Assembly: GCA_002309655.1 (NCBI GenBank)
Contig: DBXM01000008.1
Coordinates: 24,834 to 88,833 of the forward strand
DNA from: Mageeibacillus sp. UBA1212
GTDB lineage: Bacteria; Bacillota; Clostridia; UBA1212
Reading direction: 5' to 3'
DNA length: 64,000 nucleotides
The translations under genes were made by a program, and so were the position numbers. Below the pieces are notes generated by a model. It was given only the letters and a program-made list of their open reading frames with translations, was not told the DNA's origin and searched no databases. Of this stretch, positions 51,281-59,229 are shown in pieces. Position 1 is the first letter of the stretch, and each line of letters begins with the position of its first letter.

Positions 51281-51326
51281 GCCGGCGGCCCCCTAAGGCG
51301 TTTTTGGCGCGAGGGGGGCCGCCGGC
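51281..51326. terminator. Convergent bidirectional terminator (ricT / amidase)
   Basis: GCCGGCGGCCCCC (51281-51293) pairs with GGGGGCCGCCGGC (51314-51326). The minus-strand side is followed by CTTTTTCC, fitting the amidase gene; the plus side has the weaker TTTCTG. Confidence 0.85.
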
Positions 51327-51351
51327 TTTCTGCATAACCATGAAATTTTCC

Positions 51352-53019
51352 CTATTTGGAGGGCTTTTTGAAGAGCACCGCGAGGGCGATGATGAGGATC
51401 AGAGTGACCGCCGCGAGAAGGAGCAGCAGGGTGTAGGAGTTGCCGCCGCAGCCTTTCGGGGCCGGGTTTTCGCCGTCGGGGGTCGGGCTTTCGGGAGTTT
51501 CCGGAGTCTGGCCGGAGGGCGTTTCGGGTGAACCGGTGCCATTGTCCGCGGGGACCGTTCCGGTTTCGGAGCCGGTTTCGGAGCCGGGGTCGGGAGTGTC
51601 TGTGGCCGAAGGTACCTCGGTATCGGAGGGTACGATGGTGGGAGTTTCGGTCGGAGCTTCGGTAGGCGTTTCGGTTGGCGCGTCGGTGGGGGCTTCGGTC
51701 GGGTCCGGCGTGGGAGTCGGTGTCGGTGTAGGAGTCGGAGTCGGCGTGGGGGTCGGAGTGGGCGTTGCGGGGTTGGGTTCCTCGCCGCTTATGCAACCGT
51801 CGCCGGCAGCGTGGAATTCGAGGGAGCGGATCGAGAAAGAATCGGCCCCGGTCAGTTCAAACTGGAAAAAGTTGAAGGCCATGTCCCAGACGGGAAGGTT
51901 CGAGAGATTCAGGACGTAATCCCGGTATTCGTCGGTGAGGGTGAGCGTGTAGCTGAAGTCTTCCTCGGGAACGATTATGAGTTCGTCGCCGGCGTAGATT
52001 TTCAGAGTCGCACCGGAGACGGGGGCTTTCAAAGACATCACGACGTGGCTGAAGTCGGCGGCGTTGACGGCCATTCCCATGTAGTCGAGGTAGACCTTGG
52101 GGCCGCCGGCGCGGGTGAAGACGGCTTCGGAGGTTCCGCCGATCGAGGTGCCTTCAAGCGGGAAGAAAAGGTCGCGCTTGTAGTCTTTGTCGAAGGTGAG
52201 CGTGCGGCCGTCGACAGGGTGGCGCGTTTCCGCAACGTAGGCGGTTTCAGTTGAAAGATGGTAGTAGTCGGCAATTCCCTGCGCGATGCAGCGGCCGAGG
52301 GCGTCGAGCTTTTCGTCGGTGGAGAGGTAGTTGCGGACGTCGTCGGGGTTGCTGATGAAGCAGCACTCGATAATGAGTCCGGGGAAACCGCCGCGGATGG
52401 AGCGCATGACCATTCCGTAGTAGTCCTGGAGGGAGCCGTCCGGATACCAGGCGTGGTAGGTGGCGGTGTTGGCCATCGTTGTGAGAAGGCCGCGGTCATG
52501 AAGGCCGAGCGTCGTCATTCTGGAGATGATCGAACGGCTGAGGTCCTGGGTGATTTTGGTGAGGTCGGGGCGGTAGGCGCTGTTGGCGCAGCAGGCGAGA
52601 ACGCCGCTGACGCTGGTTGAATCGGTGGAGTTGTTGTGAATCGACACGAGAACGTGCGCACCCATGGCGTTGGCGCGGGACACACGCTGGGCGTTCGTGA
52701 GTTTTTCGTCGCCGGTGCGTGTCATGACGACGTCGACGCCTTTATACTCCGAGAGGTATTTTTTGGCCGCCATCGCGATCTTCAGGTTGCAGATTTTCTC
52801 CTCATAAAGAACGCCGTCGACCGTTCCGCAGGCGCCGGAGTCGTTGCCGCCGTGTCCCGGATCGAGACAGATCACGAGGTTCTGGGCGCGCGCGGGAAGC
52901 ATTCCCGAAAGCAGGCAGAGAAGAAAGGAGACGGCGAAAGCTGCGGCCGCGAAGCGGACGCGCGATGAACAGGCTTTTGAAGAACCGGTTTGCGGCTGAG
53001 TTTTTTGCGAAAATGTCAT
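51352..53019 (-). CDS. Secreted N-acetylmuramoyl-L-alanine amidase with TP-repeat stalk and membrane anchor
   Basis: A zinc amidase (Amidase_3) that cleaves the MurNAc-L-Ala bond. The 555-residue product has a signal peptide ending near ARA-Q (45/46). The catalytic domain has LDPGHGGNDSGA (His56), YEEKICNLK, VSIHNNST and IIECCFISN. A beta-rich middle region (about 270-415) follows, then a run of about ten Thr-Pro pairs, a Thr/Pro/Glu-rich stalk, and a C-terminal helix (YTLLLLLAAVTLILIIALAVLF) with KKPSK. The start at 53019 has AGAGG upstream; an earlier in-frame Met lacks support. The TP microsatellite may vary in length. Confidence 0.9.
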   Translation of the reverse strand: MTFSQKTQPQTGSSKACSSRVRFAAAAFAVSFLLCLLSGMLPARAQNLVICLDPGHGGNDSGACGTVDGVLYEEKICNLKIAMAAKKYLSEYKGVDVVMTRTGDEKLTNAQRVSRANAMGAHVLVSIHNNSTDSTSVSGVLACCANSAYRPDLTKITQDLSRSIISRMTTLGLHDRGLLTTMANTATYHAWYPDGSLQDYYGMVMRSIRGGFPGLIIECCFISNPDDVRNYLSTDEKLDALGRCIAQGIADYYHLSTETAYVAETRHPVDGRTLTFDKDYKRDLFFPLEGTSIGGTSEAVFTRAGGPKVYLDYMGMAVNAADFSHVVMSLKAPVSGATLKIYAGDELIIVPEEDFSYTLTLTDEYRDYVLNLSNLPVWDMAFNFFQFELTGADSFSIRSLEFHAAGDGCISGEEPNPATPTPTPTPTPTPTPTPTPTPDPTEAPTDAPTETPTEAPTETPTIVPSDTEVPSATDTPDPGSETGSETGTVPADNGTGSPETPSGQTPETPESPTPDGENPAPKGCGGNSYTLLLLLAAVTLILIIALAVLFKKPSK

Positions 53020-53206
53020 CGGTGGACCTCTCATTAAAACCTTTCGTAAAAACCGCCCGGGAAACCGCCTCGCGACGGCTTCGCACGCAGTTTTAACCAC
53101 GGGTTATTTTAACAAATTCCCGCCGCGCGCGCAATTATTTTAAGCCGGTCATGCGGATTTATGCGGGACAGAAGCGCTCCGAGGGGGCAAAGACGCGTTT
53201 TTTCTT

Positions 53207-53235
53207 TTGCATGGGAGCGAATTTTGTTATATAAT
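53207..53235 (+). promoter_or_regulatory. Promoter of the proC unit
   Basis: TTGCAT (53207-53212) and consensus TATAAT (53230-53235) with 17-bp spacing, about 50 nt before the proC start. It would also transcribe rnhA and the pyridoxal kinase. Confidence 0.7.
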
Positions 53236-53290
53236 AAAAAAGTGTTGCCGGGTTTTTCCGGCGGCGCGGAGTCCGGAAGGAGTTGATTTT

Positions 53291-54124
53291 ATGAAGCTTG
53301 CGTTCATTGGCTGCGGAGCGATGGGCGGGGCGCTCGTGTCGGGAACGGTGTCAAAAGGCGCCGCGGACGGCAGGGACGTGTTCGTTTTCGATCCGAACGG
53401 CGAAAAAACGGCGGCGCTCGCGGAAAAGTTCGGCGTGAACGTATGCGCGGGCGAGGCGGAGGCGGCCGGGAAAGCGGATATCATTTTCGTCTGCGTGAAG
53501 CCGGCCAGGACAGGCGCGGTTTCGGAAAAAATCAAAGACGCGGTGAGAGGGTCGAAAGGCGGGAAGGCGGTCGTATCGGTTGCGGCAGGCGTTACCGCGA
53601 AGTCATATTTCGACATTCTCGGGCAGGACACGAAGCTTGTCAGGGTGATCCCGAACCTGCCGGCGCAGACGGGAATGGGCATAACGGGCGCGTTTTTCGT
53701 GAATTTCGACGCGAAAAACGGAGGCGACGCGGACCTGAAAGCCGGGGTCATGACGATTCTCGAGGCGGCGGGAAGCGTTATCGAAGTCGGCAGCGAAAAG
53801 ATGATCGACGAGATGATCGCGGTGACTTCCTCGAGTCCGGCGTATTTCTGCATGATGATCGAGGCGATGGCCGACTACGCGGTCAGGGTCGGATTCACGC
53901 GGGCGCAGGCGCTCGAAATGGCGGAGAAGGCGATGTTCGGCACGGCCGGATTCCTGCTTGAAAAAGGAAAGCACCCGGCTGTTCTTCGCGACGAAGTATG
54001 TTCACCGGGCGGCACGACGATTGCGGCGGTGGACGCGCTTGAAAAGGCGGGATTCAAGAAGGCGGTGCTCGAAGGAATGGACGCGTGCCGCGCAAAAGCG
54101 GTAAAAACGGAGGGGTACATTTGA
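53291..54124 (+). CDS. proC: Pyrroline-5-carboxylate reductase
   Basis: ProC makes proline from pyrroline-5-carboxylate with NAD(P)H. The 277-residue product has the Rossmann loop FIGCGAMGGALVSG, FVCVKPARTGAV, VSVAAGVTAKSYFDILG, RVIPNLPAQTGMGITGAFF, TSSSPAYFCMMIEAMADYAVRVGF, and the family signature LRDEVCSPGGTTIAAVDALEKAGF. ATG 53291 follows AAGGAG. Its stop overlaps the rnhA TTG start, so the genes are translationally coupled. Confidence 0.96.
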   Translation: MKLAFIGCGAMGGALVSGTVSKGAADGRDVFVFDPNGEKTAALAEKFGVNVCAGEAEAAGKADIIFVCVKPARTGAVSEKIKDAVRGSKGGKAVVSVAAGVTAKSYFDILGQDTKLVRVIPNLPAQTGMGITGAFFVNFDAKNGGDADLKAGVMTILEAAGSVIEVGSEKMIDEMIAVTSSSPAYFCMMIEAMADYAVRVGFTRAQALEMAEKAMFGTAGFLLEKGKHPAVLRDEVCSPGGTTIAAVDALEKAGFKKAVLEGMDACRAKAVKTEGYI

Positions 54125-54594
54125 AAGAAGTAACGATCTACACGGACGGAGCGTGTTCGGGAAATCCGGGGCCCGGAGGCTACTGCGCGATTCTGATCTA
54201 CAAGGCACATATGAAGAAAATTTACGGCGGCGAGCCGGAAACGACAAACAACCGGATGGAGTTCCGCGGGCCGATCGAGGCGCTGAAACTTCTGAAGGAG
54301 CCCTGCCGCGTCAAACTTTATTCGGACAGCAGCTACGTCGTGAACACCTTCACGCTCGGCTGGTACGAGAGCTGGGAGAGAACGAACTTCAAGAACAAGG
54401 CGAACGTCGACCTTGTTAAGGAGCTCGCCGGCCTCTGCAGGATCCACAAAGTCGAGTGGGTAAAGGTAAAGGGGCACTCGGACGACGAGCTTAACAATGA
54501 ATGCGACAAGCTCGCGGTCGCGTACGCGAAAATGATTGCGGCGGGAACGGCGCCCGACACAGAGGGAAATCCGGTAACGGTGGAGGCGTATTAA
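54121..54594 (+). CDS. rnhA: Ribonuclease HI
   Basis: RNase HI removes RNA from RNA-DNA hybrids. The 157-residue product has all four acidic residues: YTDGACSGNPGPGGY, TTNNRMEFRGPIEALKLL, LYSDSSYVVN and KVKGHSDDELNNECDKLA, the last with the catalytic His. I choose TTG 54121 because GGAGGGG at 54109-54115 lies 5 nt upstream and the protein then starts LKEVTIYTDG, as expected. It overlaps the proC stop. Confidence 0.95.
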   Translation: MKEVTIYTDGACSGNPGPGGYCAILIYKAHMKKIYGGEPETTNNRMEFRGPIEALKLLKEPCRVKLYSDSSYVVNTFTLGWYESWERTNFKNKANVDLVKELAGLCRIHKVEWVKVKGHSDDELNNECDKLAVAYAKMIAAGTAPDTEGNPVTVEAY

Positions 54595-54627
54595 AAGCGC
54601 GAGACATTCACAAACGAGGTGATAAAA

Positions 54628-55464
54628 ATGAGTAACGAGTACAAAAGAATTTTGACGATTCAGGACATTTCCTGCGTGGGGCAGTGTTCGCTGACCGTGG
54701 CGCTGCCGATTATTTCCGCCTGCGGTATCGAGACTGCGGTGCTGCCTTCGGCGGTTCTTTCGACCCACACTGCGGGCTTTGACGGATTCACGTTCCGCGA
54801 CCTGACAGGCGACATGGGCAGAATCTGCGACCACTGGAAGCACGTCAATATCAAATTTGACGGGTTCTATACCGGCTATCTGGGCAGCAGCGAGCAGATC
54901 GACCACTGCCTGAGAATTTTCGAGGAGACGGCGGCGGACGGCGCGACGGTTATCGTTGACCCGGCAATGGCGGACAACGGGCGCCTTTACGTGGGCTTTG
55001 ACATGGCTTTCGTCGAGTCGATGAAGCGGCTTGTCGCCCGCGCGGACATCGTTCTGCCCAACATCACCGAGGCGTGCCTGCTGACGGGAATGGAGTACAA
55101 AACCGAATACGACGCGATGTACGTGCGCGAAATCACGAAGCGGCTTCTGGATCTCGGTGCGAAGAACGTCGTTCTGACGGGAATCGGCTTCGAAAAGGGC
55201 TTCACCGGCGTGTGGTTCGAGAACCGCGAAAAGGCCGACTACTACAGGCACGAACAGCTTCCCGGCGGATGCCACGGCACCGGCGACGTTTACGCTTCGG
55301 CTTTTACAGGCGCGCTGATGAGAGGGAAGGGCATTTTCGAGGCGGCGTCGATCGCTGCGGACTACACCGTCGAGTGCATCAAGAACACTCAGGGCGACAG
55401 CAGCCACTGGTACGGAGTGAAGTTCGAGCCCGTGCTGCCGAAACTCATTGCCAGACTGCAGTAA
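54628..55464 (+). CDS. pdxY: Pyridoxamine/pyridoxal kinase (PdxY-like)
   Basis: A ribokinase-superfamily B6 salvage kinase. The 278-residue product has ILTIQDISCVGQCSLTVALPIISACG, LPSAVLSTHTAGFDGFTF, VDPAMADNGRLY, LPNITEACLLTG and the anion-hole/catalytic GGCHGTGDVYASAFTGALMRG, with the catalytic Asp in GTGD. It differs from ThiD in length and in the STHT motif. ATG 54628 has GAGGTGAT upstream; GTG 54619 lies inside that site. It is the last gene of the proC-rnhA-pdxY set. Confidence 0.92.
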   Translation: MSNEYKRILTIQDISCVGQCSLTVALPIISACGIETAVLPSAVLSTHTAGFDGFTFRDLTGDMGRICDHWKHVNIKFDGFYTGYLGSSEQIDHCLRIFEETAADGATVIVDPAMADNGRLYVGFDMAFVESMKRLVARADIVLPNITEACLLTGMEYKTEYDAMYVREITKRLLDLGAKNVVLTGIGFEKGFTGVWFENREKADYYRHEQLPGGCHGTGDVYASAFTGALMRGKGIFEAASIAADYTVECIKNTQGDSSHWYGVKFEPVLPKLIARLQ

Positions 55465-55490
55465 ATTCGAAAACGGCTTAATTCGGAAAT

Positions 55491-55525
55491 AAAAAACCGT
55501 CCGGATTTCGCATGAAACCGGACGG
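55491..55525 (-). terminator. Terminator of tRNA-Ser(GCU)
   Basis: CCGTCCGG (55497-55504) pairs with CCGGACGG (55518-55525). On the minus strand it is followed by TTTTTTATTT, just after the tRNA gene. The plus side, towards pdxY's 3' end, lacks a T-run. Confidence 0.85.
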
Positions 55526-55532
55526 AATAACG

Positions 55533-55624
55533 TGGCGGAGATGAAGAGATTTGAACTCTTGCGCCGGTAACCCGACCTACACCCTTAGCAGGGGCGCCCC
55601 TTCGGCCAACTTGGGTACATCTCC
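55533..55624 (-). tRNA. tRNA-Ser (anticodon GCU)
   Basis: On the minus strand the acceptor GGAGATG pairs with CATCTCC, followed by discriminator G and an encoded CCA. The anticodon stem is CGCCC/GGGTG around loop CTGCTAA, giving anticodon GCT. A long variable arm (class II) and the T-loop GTTCAAATC are present. Length is 92 nt. Confidence 0.95.
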
Positions 55625-55637
55625 AAACCGCCTGTAA

Positions 55638-55665
55638 AGTATAACATAAAAAAATAATTCGTCAA
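55638..55665 (-). promoter_or_regulatory. Promoter of tRNA-Ser(GCU)
   Basis: On the minus strand, TTGACG (55660-55665) and TATACT (55638-55643) with 16-bp spacing, ending 13 nt before the tRNA. It is preceded by the same A-run plus CGCTTG string found at other promoters here. Confidence 0.7.
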
Positions 55666-55734
55666 GCGTTTTTTTGTTTTGCAAGAACGTTTCACAAAAA
55701 TGAGCGGAAAGCGCGGACAAGCGCGGAGGGAAAA

Positions 55735-56001
55735 ATGAAGGCTGAAGAGTTCTGGAAAGTTTACGCGGCTGAGTTTAAAAGGTACGAATACACGGGCTTC
55801 AGGGCGGTCGACAGGAAGGTCGATCCGGACAGCCGGTATTTTGAAGAGGGCCTGTTCGTGAACGAAAACGGCGTGTGGTGCGTCGAGGAGACTTCCGAGA
55901 AGGGCAAGGCGCCTTTTCACTGGGAGTTTGAGAGCGAGGAAGAGGCCGTCGAGACGGTTCTTCGTGAATGCCGCGGCCGGAAAAAAGAGGCAATGTACTG
56001 A
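55735..56001 (+). CDS. Small hypothetical acidic protein
   Basis: I do not recognise the 88-residue product. It starts MKAEEFWKVYAAEFKRYEYTGFRAVDRK. Aromatic residues alternate with charges through RYFEEGLFVNENGVWCVEETSEKGKAPFHWEFESEEEAVETVLREC. It looks like a small folded cytosolic alpha/beta protein; some contact-dependent immunity proteins have this size and style, but I cannot assign it. GGAGGG precedes ATG 55735. It sits alone between two divergent tRNA-Ser genes. Confidence 0.6.
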   Translation: MKAEEFWKVYAAEFKRYEYTGFRAVDRKVDPDSRYFEEGLFVNENGVWCVEETSEKGKAPFHWEFESEEEAVETVLRECRGRKKEAMY

Positions 56002-56068
56002 TTTTTCGGCGTTTATTCGCGTTTGATCGGGTTTATTCGGATTAATTCGGATTTGGTGAAAATTCCGC

Positions 56069-56097
56069 TTGCAAAGGGCGGAGGAATATGGTATTAT
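56069..56097 (+). promoter_or_regulatory. Promoter of tRNA-Ser(GGA)
   Basis: TTGCAA (56069-56074) and TATTAT (56092-56097) with 17-bp spacing, ending 23 nt before the tRNA. Confidence 0.7.
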
Positions 56098-56120
56098 ACT
56101 ATTCGCATTTTTTAATGCAC

Positions 56121-56212
56121 GGAGATGTCGCCTAGCTGGTCGAGGGCGCGCGACTGGAAATCGCGTAAACCACACCATGGTTTCGGGAGTTCGAATCCCC
56201 CCATCTCCGCCA
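56121..56212 (+). tRNA. tRNA-Ser (anticodon GGA)
   Basis: Acceptor GGAGATG/CATCTCC, discriminator G and encoded CCA. The anticodon stem CGCGA/TCGCG encloses loop CTGGAAA, giving anticodon GGA. A long variable arm and the T-loop GTTCGAATC are present. Length is 92 nt. Its 3' end (56193-56212) is repeated three more times downstream, as expected at an integration hot-spot. Confidence 0.96.
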
Positions 56213-56909
56213 CACAAAATCGCAACCCAGCAACGGGTTGCGATTTTGTGTAATGAAAGAAAATGAGGGGGGATTCGAACTCGAGAGAGTTTCGGCGTCA
56301 AGCAAATTCTCCGGTGGAGGATTTGTAGCCGAAATCGCGAAGAGCTGTGCTCGAGCAGTAAGCATGCAAGCGACAGAAGATGACTTGAAAGGAGCGCAGC
56401 AGGCGGCGAATCCCCCCATCTCCGCCAACAAAAAACGACTCCTTTCGGGGTCGTTTTTTGTTGTATAGAACAGTAGGGGGGGATTCGAACTCCGGGGTCC
56501 CCGCAAAGTCCCGGGACTTTGCGGGGAAAAGGAGCCGCAGCGGCGCAAACGGAGTCTTTCAAGTGCGAAAAGCGGGAAAGAAAAAAAGAGCTTGGAAGAC
56601 GGAGTCAGCGGCGCTTGGGGCGACGCAATCCCCCCATCTCCGCCACACAAAATCGCAACCCGGCAACGGGTTGCGATTTTGTGTAATGAAAGAAAATGAG
56701 GGGGGATTCGAACTCCGGGGTCCCCGCAAAGTCCCGGGACTTTGTGGGGAAAAGGAGCCGCAGCGGCGTAAACGGAGTCTTTCAAGCGTAAGGCGGGAAA
56801 GAGAAAAGGCGCTTGGAAGACGGAGTCAGCGGCGCTTGGGGCGACGCAATCCACCCATCTCCGCCAACAAAGAAACCTCTTTTGTCTACCAAGACAAGCG
56901 AGGTTTTTT
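56193..56909 (+). repeat. Array of tRNA-Ser 3'-end copies with intervening structured units and terminators
   Basis: The tRNA 3' end (AATCCCCCCATCTCCGCCA) recurs at 56409-56427, 56627-56645 and, with one change, 56848-56866. Each copy is directly followed by a hairpin: 56427-56462 with T6, 56645-56684, and 56873-56909 with T6. Each is preceded, 110-160 bp upstream, by an inverted T-arm copy (GGGGGATTCGAACTC) at 56268, 56478 and 56701. The last two units (56476-56645 and 56700-56866) are about 90% identical and contain a 28-bp palindrome (CCCCGCAAAGTCCC and its complement; one change in the second). There is no coding potential. I read this as attachment-site duplication, possibly with small structured transcripts. 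Confidence 0.75.
56212..56251 (+). terminator. Terminator after tRNA-Ser(GGA)
   Basis: A perfect 17-bp hairpin: ACACAAAATCGCAACCC (56212-56228) with GGGTTGCGATTTTGTGT (56235-56251). The T-run lies inside the 3' arm. The same hairpin recurs at 56645-56684. Confidence 0.8.
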
Positions 56910-57229
56910 CTTGCATTTTGGGCAGAAAACGGGCAAAATATAGCAAAAACGGGCTTCGGAGCGGCTGATCGGCTGTACCGGAGTCCGATTTTTTGCGTTC
57001 AGGGGCAAAAAACGACTGAAAACGCTGGTGTACTTTTTGCGTTTCTTTGCTCTGTAAAGAAAGAACAAAAGTGTTTAGGGGGCAGGACTTGATCCCGAAA
57101 AACCTTGTTATCGCATAGACCTTAAGTGAGGCATGGCTGCAGACACGAAAAACGAAGCAGGTTCGAGTCTTTTCTCTCAATAGTGACGGTTGAGAAAATA
57201 AATATTATTTTGAAATACGTCGATATCTG

Positions 57230-57258
57230 TTGAAACTGAAGCGCATTTATGGTATAAT
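57230..57258 (+). promoter_or_regulatory. Promoter of the island operon
   Basis: TTGAAA (57230-57235) and consensus TATAAT (57253-57258) with 17-bp spacing, about 58 nt before the XRE gene. The DNA becomes AT-rich here. The 56910-57229 stretch before it shows no gene. Confidence 0.75.
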
Positions 57259-57315
57259 AATTAAAACCTCGATATTGCTTTTACCATCGCTCATTCTTAA
57301 ACGGAGGGAAACGAA

Positions 57316-57549
57316 ATGGCTTATTCATATAACAAGCTATGGAAGCTGATGATTGATAAGAAAATCAACAAAACGACGCTGCGCCGGGAGGCAGGTATTA
57401 CCTCCAATGCCATGGCGAAAATGGGTAAAGATCTGCCGGTCAGCGTGGAAGTGGTGGCAAAAATCTGCCGGGTGCTTGATTGCACGTTGGATGACATTGT
57501 TGATGTACTGCCAGATGAAGAAAACGAAAGCAAAGCTGAGGAGCAGTAA
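57316..57549 (+). CDS. Small XRE-family HTH regulator
   Basis: The 77-residue product is a compact Cro/CI-type helix-turn-helix protein (MAYSYNKLWKLMIDKKINKTTLRREAGITSNAMAKMGKDLPVSVEVVAKICRVLDCTLDDIVDVL) of the YozG/HTH_26 kind. Such proteins often head restriction or toxin operons as controllers. GGAGGG precedes ATG 57316. The following gene starts 1 nt after its stop, so it leads the operon and is a plausible autoregulator. Codon use is AT-richer than the left part of the window. Confidence 0.88.
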   Translation: MAYSYNKLWKLMIDKKINKTTLRREAGITSNAMAKMGKDLPVSVEVVAKICRVLDCTLDDIVDVLPDEENESKAEEQ

Positions 57550-57550
57550 T

Positions 57551-58282
57551 ATGAAGCACATTGACTATAAGCAGTCGGTTGGATTAGAAGATCAAAAGCA
57601 GGTCGATCAAGCGGTTCTAATTTGTTATTACCATTTTAAGGAAACCGGAGAATCTCAATTTGAACCAAAAGGGATTCAAACGCTGTTCTCCGATTTTGGA
57701 TTTAACGCAATAAACGTGACACGTGTGAAAAAAGCATTGCTTGATAAGCACAAGATGCGCACAATCAAGGGAATGCAGAGTACTCTTGAATTTATTCCAA
57801 CTGTTTTGCAGGAACTTGAGTCTCAGTATGCTTCCTTATGGAACGACACGGAGAACATAGAATCCAGCAGTGAACTGATTGATGAAAGCAAGTTTTGCGG
57901 GAAGCGTGGTTATCTCGACAAGCTAATAAAGCAAATCAATCATACATATAGCCACAACTGTTTTGATGCGTGTGCGGTATTGATGAGACGACTATTTGAG
58001 ATTCTTCTCGTACTCTCCTATCAGAATGCTGGAATTGAGGCGGCCATTTCAAAGCCGGATGGAACGCACATAATGCTGGAAGCTATTGTTAAAGACGCGG
58101 TACAAAACAAAGCATTAGGTGTTCCGGCGCGGATCAGTAAAAACTTTGACGCTTTCCGCGAAGTTGGTAATAATTCGGCGCACAGCATTACATACACAGC
58201 AGGGCAAAAAGATATAACCGATATTCAACGCGATTATAGAGTGATGATGGAAGATCTTTATAATCGTGCGGGTTTAATGTAA
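57551..58282 (+). CDS. DUF4145/HEPN-like protein of the restriction island
   Basis: The 243-residue product has an N-terminal helical/winged-helix-like part (about 15-85: VDQAVLICYYHFKETGESQFEPKGIQTLFSDFGF). The C-terminal region resembles DUF4145: YSHNCFDACAVLMRRLFEILLVLSYQNAG, then FDAFREVGNNSAHSITYTAG, with the R...GN...H arrangement seen in HEPN-like DUF4145 domains. Such domains occur next to restriction systems and some are RNases; activity here is inferred. It starts 1 nt after the XRE gene. It is AT-rich (about 42% GC). Confidence 0.7.
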   Translation: MKHIDYKQSVGLEDQKQVDQAVLICYYHFKETGESQFEPKGIQTLFSDFGFNAINVTRVKKALLDKHKMRTIKGMQSTLEFIPTVLQELESQYASLWNDTENIESSSELIDESKFCGKRGYLDKLIKQINHTYSHNCFDACAVLMRRLFEILLVLSYQNAGIEAAISKPDGTHIMLEAIVKDAVQNKALGVPARISKNFDAFREVGNNSAHSITYTAGQKDITDIQRDYRVMMEDLYNRAGLM

Positions 58283-58294
58283 GGAGAAAAAACA

Positions 58295-59212
58295 ATGAGT
58301 AACAACGAACTTGAAGTAAAAATTAAGATTGGCGAAATTGAATTTTATGCCAAAGGGCAAACAGCCGATGTTGAGGCACAACGCCAGAATTTTACAAATA
58401 TCATTTTACCGGCTGCAGTAGATGCAATAAAGAGTTCAAGGGCGTCTCAGACCTATATCGCGGAGGCGCCAGTCCCTGTAATTGCTGCAGGTAAAGAAGA
58501 AACAATCATAGATACTCACGCTGATTTGAGCACCATGAGCATTAATGAGTTCATAAAAAGCAAGGGTTTTAAATCTCAGATAGATATAGCAATGGGGCTG
58601 ATTTATTTCCACGAGAAATGCAAAGGGAATTCTGATTTTACAAGTGATGATCTAAAGCAATTCTTTAAAGATGCAAGAATATCTCCTGCCCCCAAAAATC
58701 CAAGCGATGTAGTTAATAGGCTTGTTGGAAAATCATTTATCATGAGCGGTGATGATAAGAAACGCTACTACCTTACGCAAACCGGCATCAGCTTTATCGA
58801 GGAATATGTTCCTAAAGAAACAAAAAAGGCGGGAACGACCAAACCAAGAAAGAAGCAAGCAAAAGCCGACTCTGTTTATGCGTCTCTTTCAGTTGATGAT
58901 TTGAATCTCAAAAAGTATCCGGATATCAAATCGTTCAAGAGCTTCAAAGACAAGATGATGCTCGTACTATATATCGTAAAAGAAGAAGGGCACGGCGACG
59001 AGTTTTCTATGTATGACGTTCAGACACTTATGACGGATATTCTTGGACATCCTGCCACAAAGGGACAAGTTCAAGGCGTTTTTGATCGTAATGCAACATG
59101 GTTTAAAAATTTTGATGATCCAACCAACAAGAAATCTGTCAAACATAAGCTCTTAATTGGTGCTATCGAATATGCAAAAGAGTTGATTGCAAGTAGCGCC
59201 AAAGATGATTAA
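58295..59212 (+). CDS. Island protein with two winged-helix-like regions
   Basis: I do not recognise the family. The 305-residue product has an N-terminal strand-rich part (LEVKIKIGEIEFYAKGQTADVEAQRQNF, about 6-50) like those in ligand- or DNA-sensing proteins. Two helical modules follow: about 85-170 (FIKSKGFKSQIDIAMGLIYFHEKCKGNSDFTSDDLKQFFKDARI... YYLTQTGISFIEEY) and about 212-300 (FKDKMMLVLYIVKEEGHGDEFSMYDVQTLMTDILG...). A Lys-rich linker joins them. The modules look like duplicated winged helices. GGAG precedes ATG 58295. It is cotranscribed with mod. Confidence 0.65.
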   Translation: MSNNELEVKIKIGEIEFYAKGQTADVEAQRQNFTNIILPAAVDAIKSSRASQTYIAEAPVPVIAAGKEETIIDTHADLSTMSINEFIKSKGFKSQIDIAMGLIYFHEKCKGNSDFTSDDLKQFFKDARISPAPKNPSDVVNRLVGKSFIMSGDDKKRYYLTQTGISFIEEYVPKETKKAGTTKPRKKQAKADSVYASLSVDDLNLKKYPDIKSFKSFKDKMMLVLYIVKEEGHGDEFSMYDVQTLMTDILGHPATKGQVQGVFDRNATWFKNFDDPTNKKSVKHKLLIGAIEYAKELIASSAKDD

Positions 59213-59229
59213 TAAGGGAGAAATAATCC

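Noticed and set aside
56132..56854. 240-codon minus-strand frame over the tRNA array
   Set aside because: The classic spurious GGDGG-type product of tRNA and terminator complements; it consists only of repeats.
57066..57180. Possible tRNA remnant with GGTTCGAGTC
   Set aside because: The T-loop-like string is present, but acceptor, anticodon and D-arm pairings could not be made.
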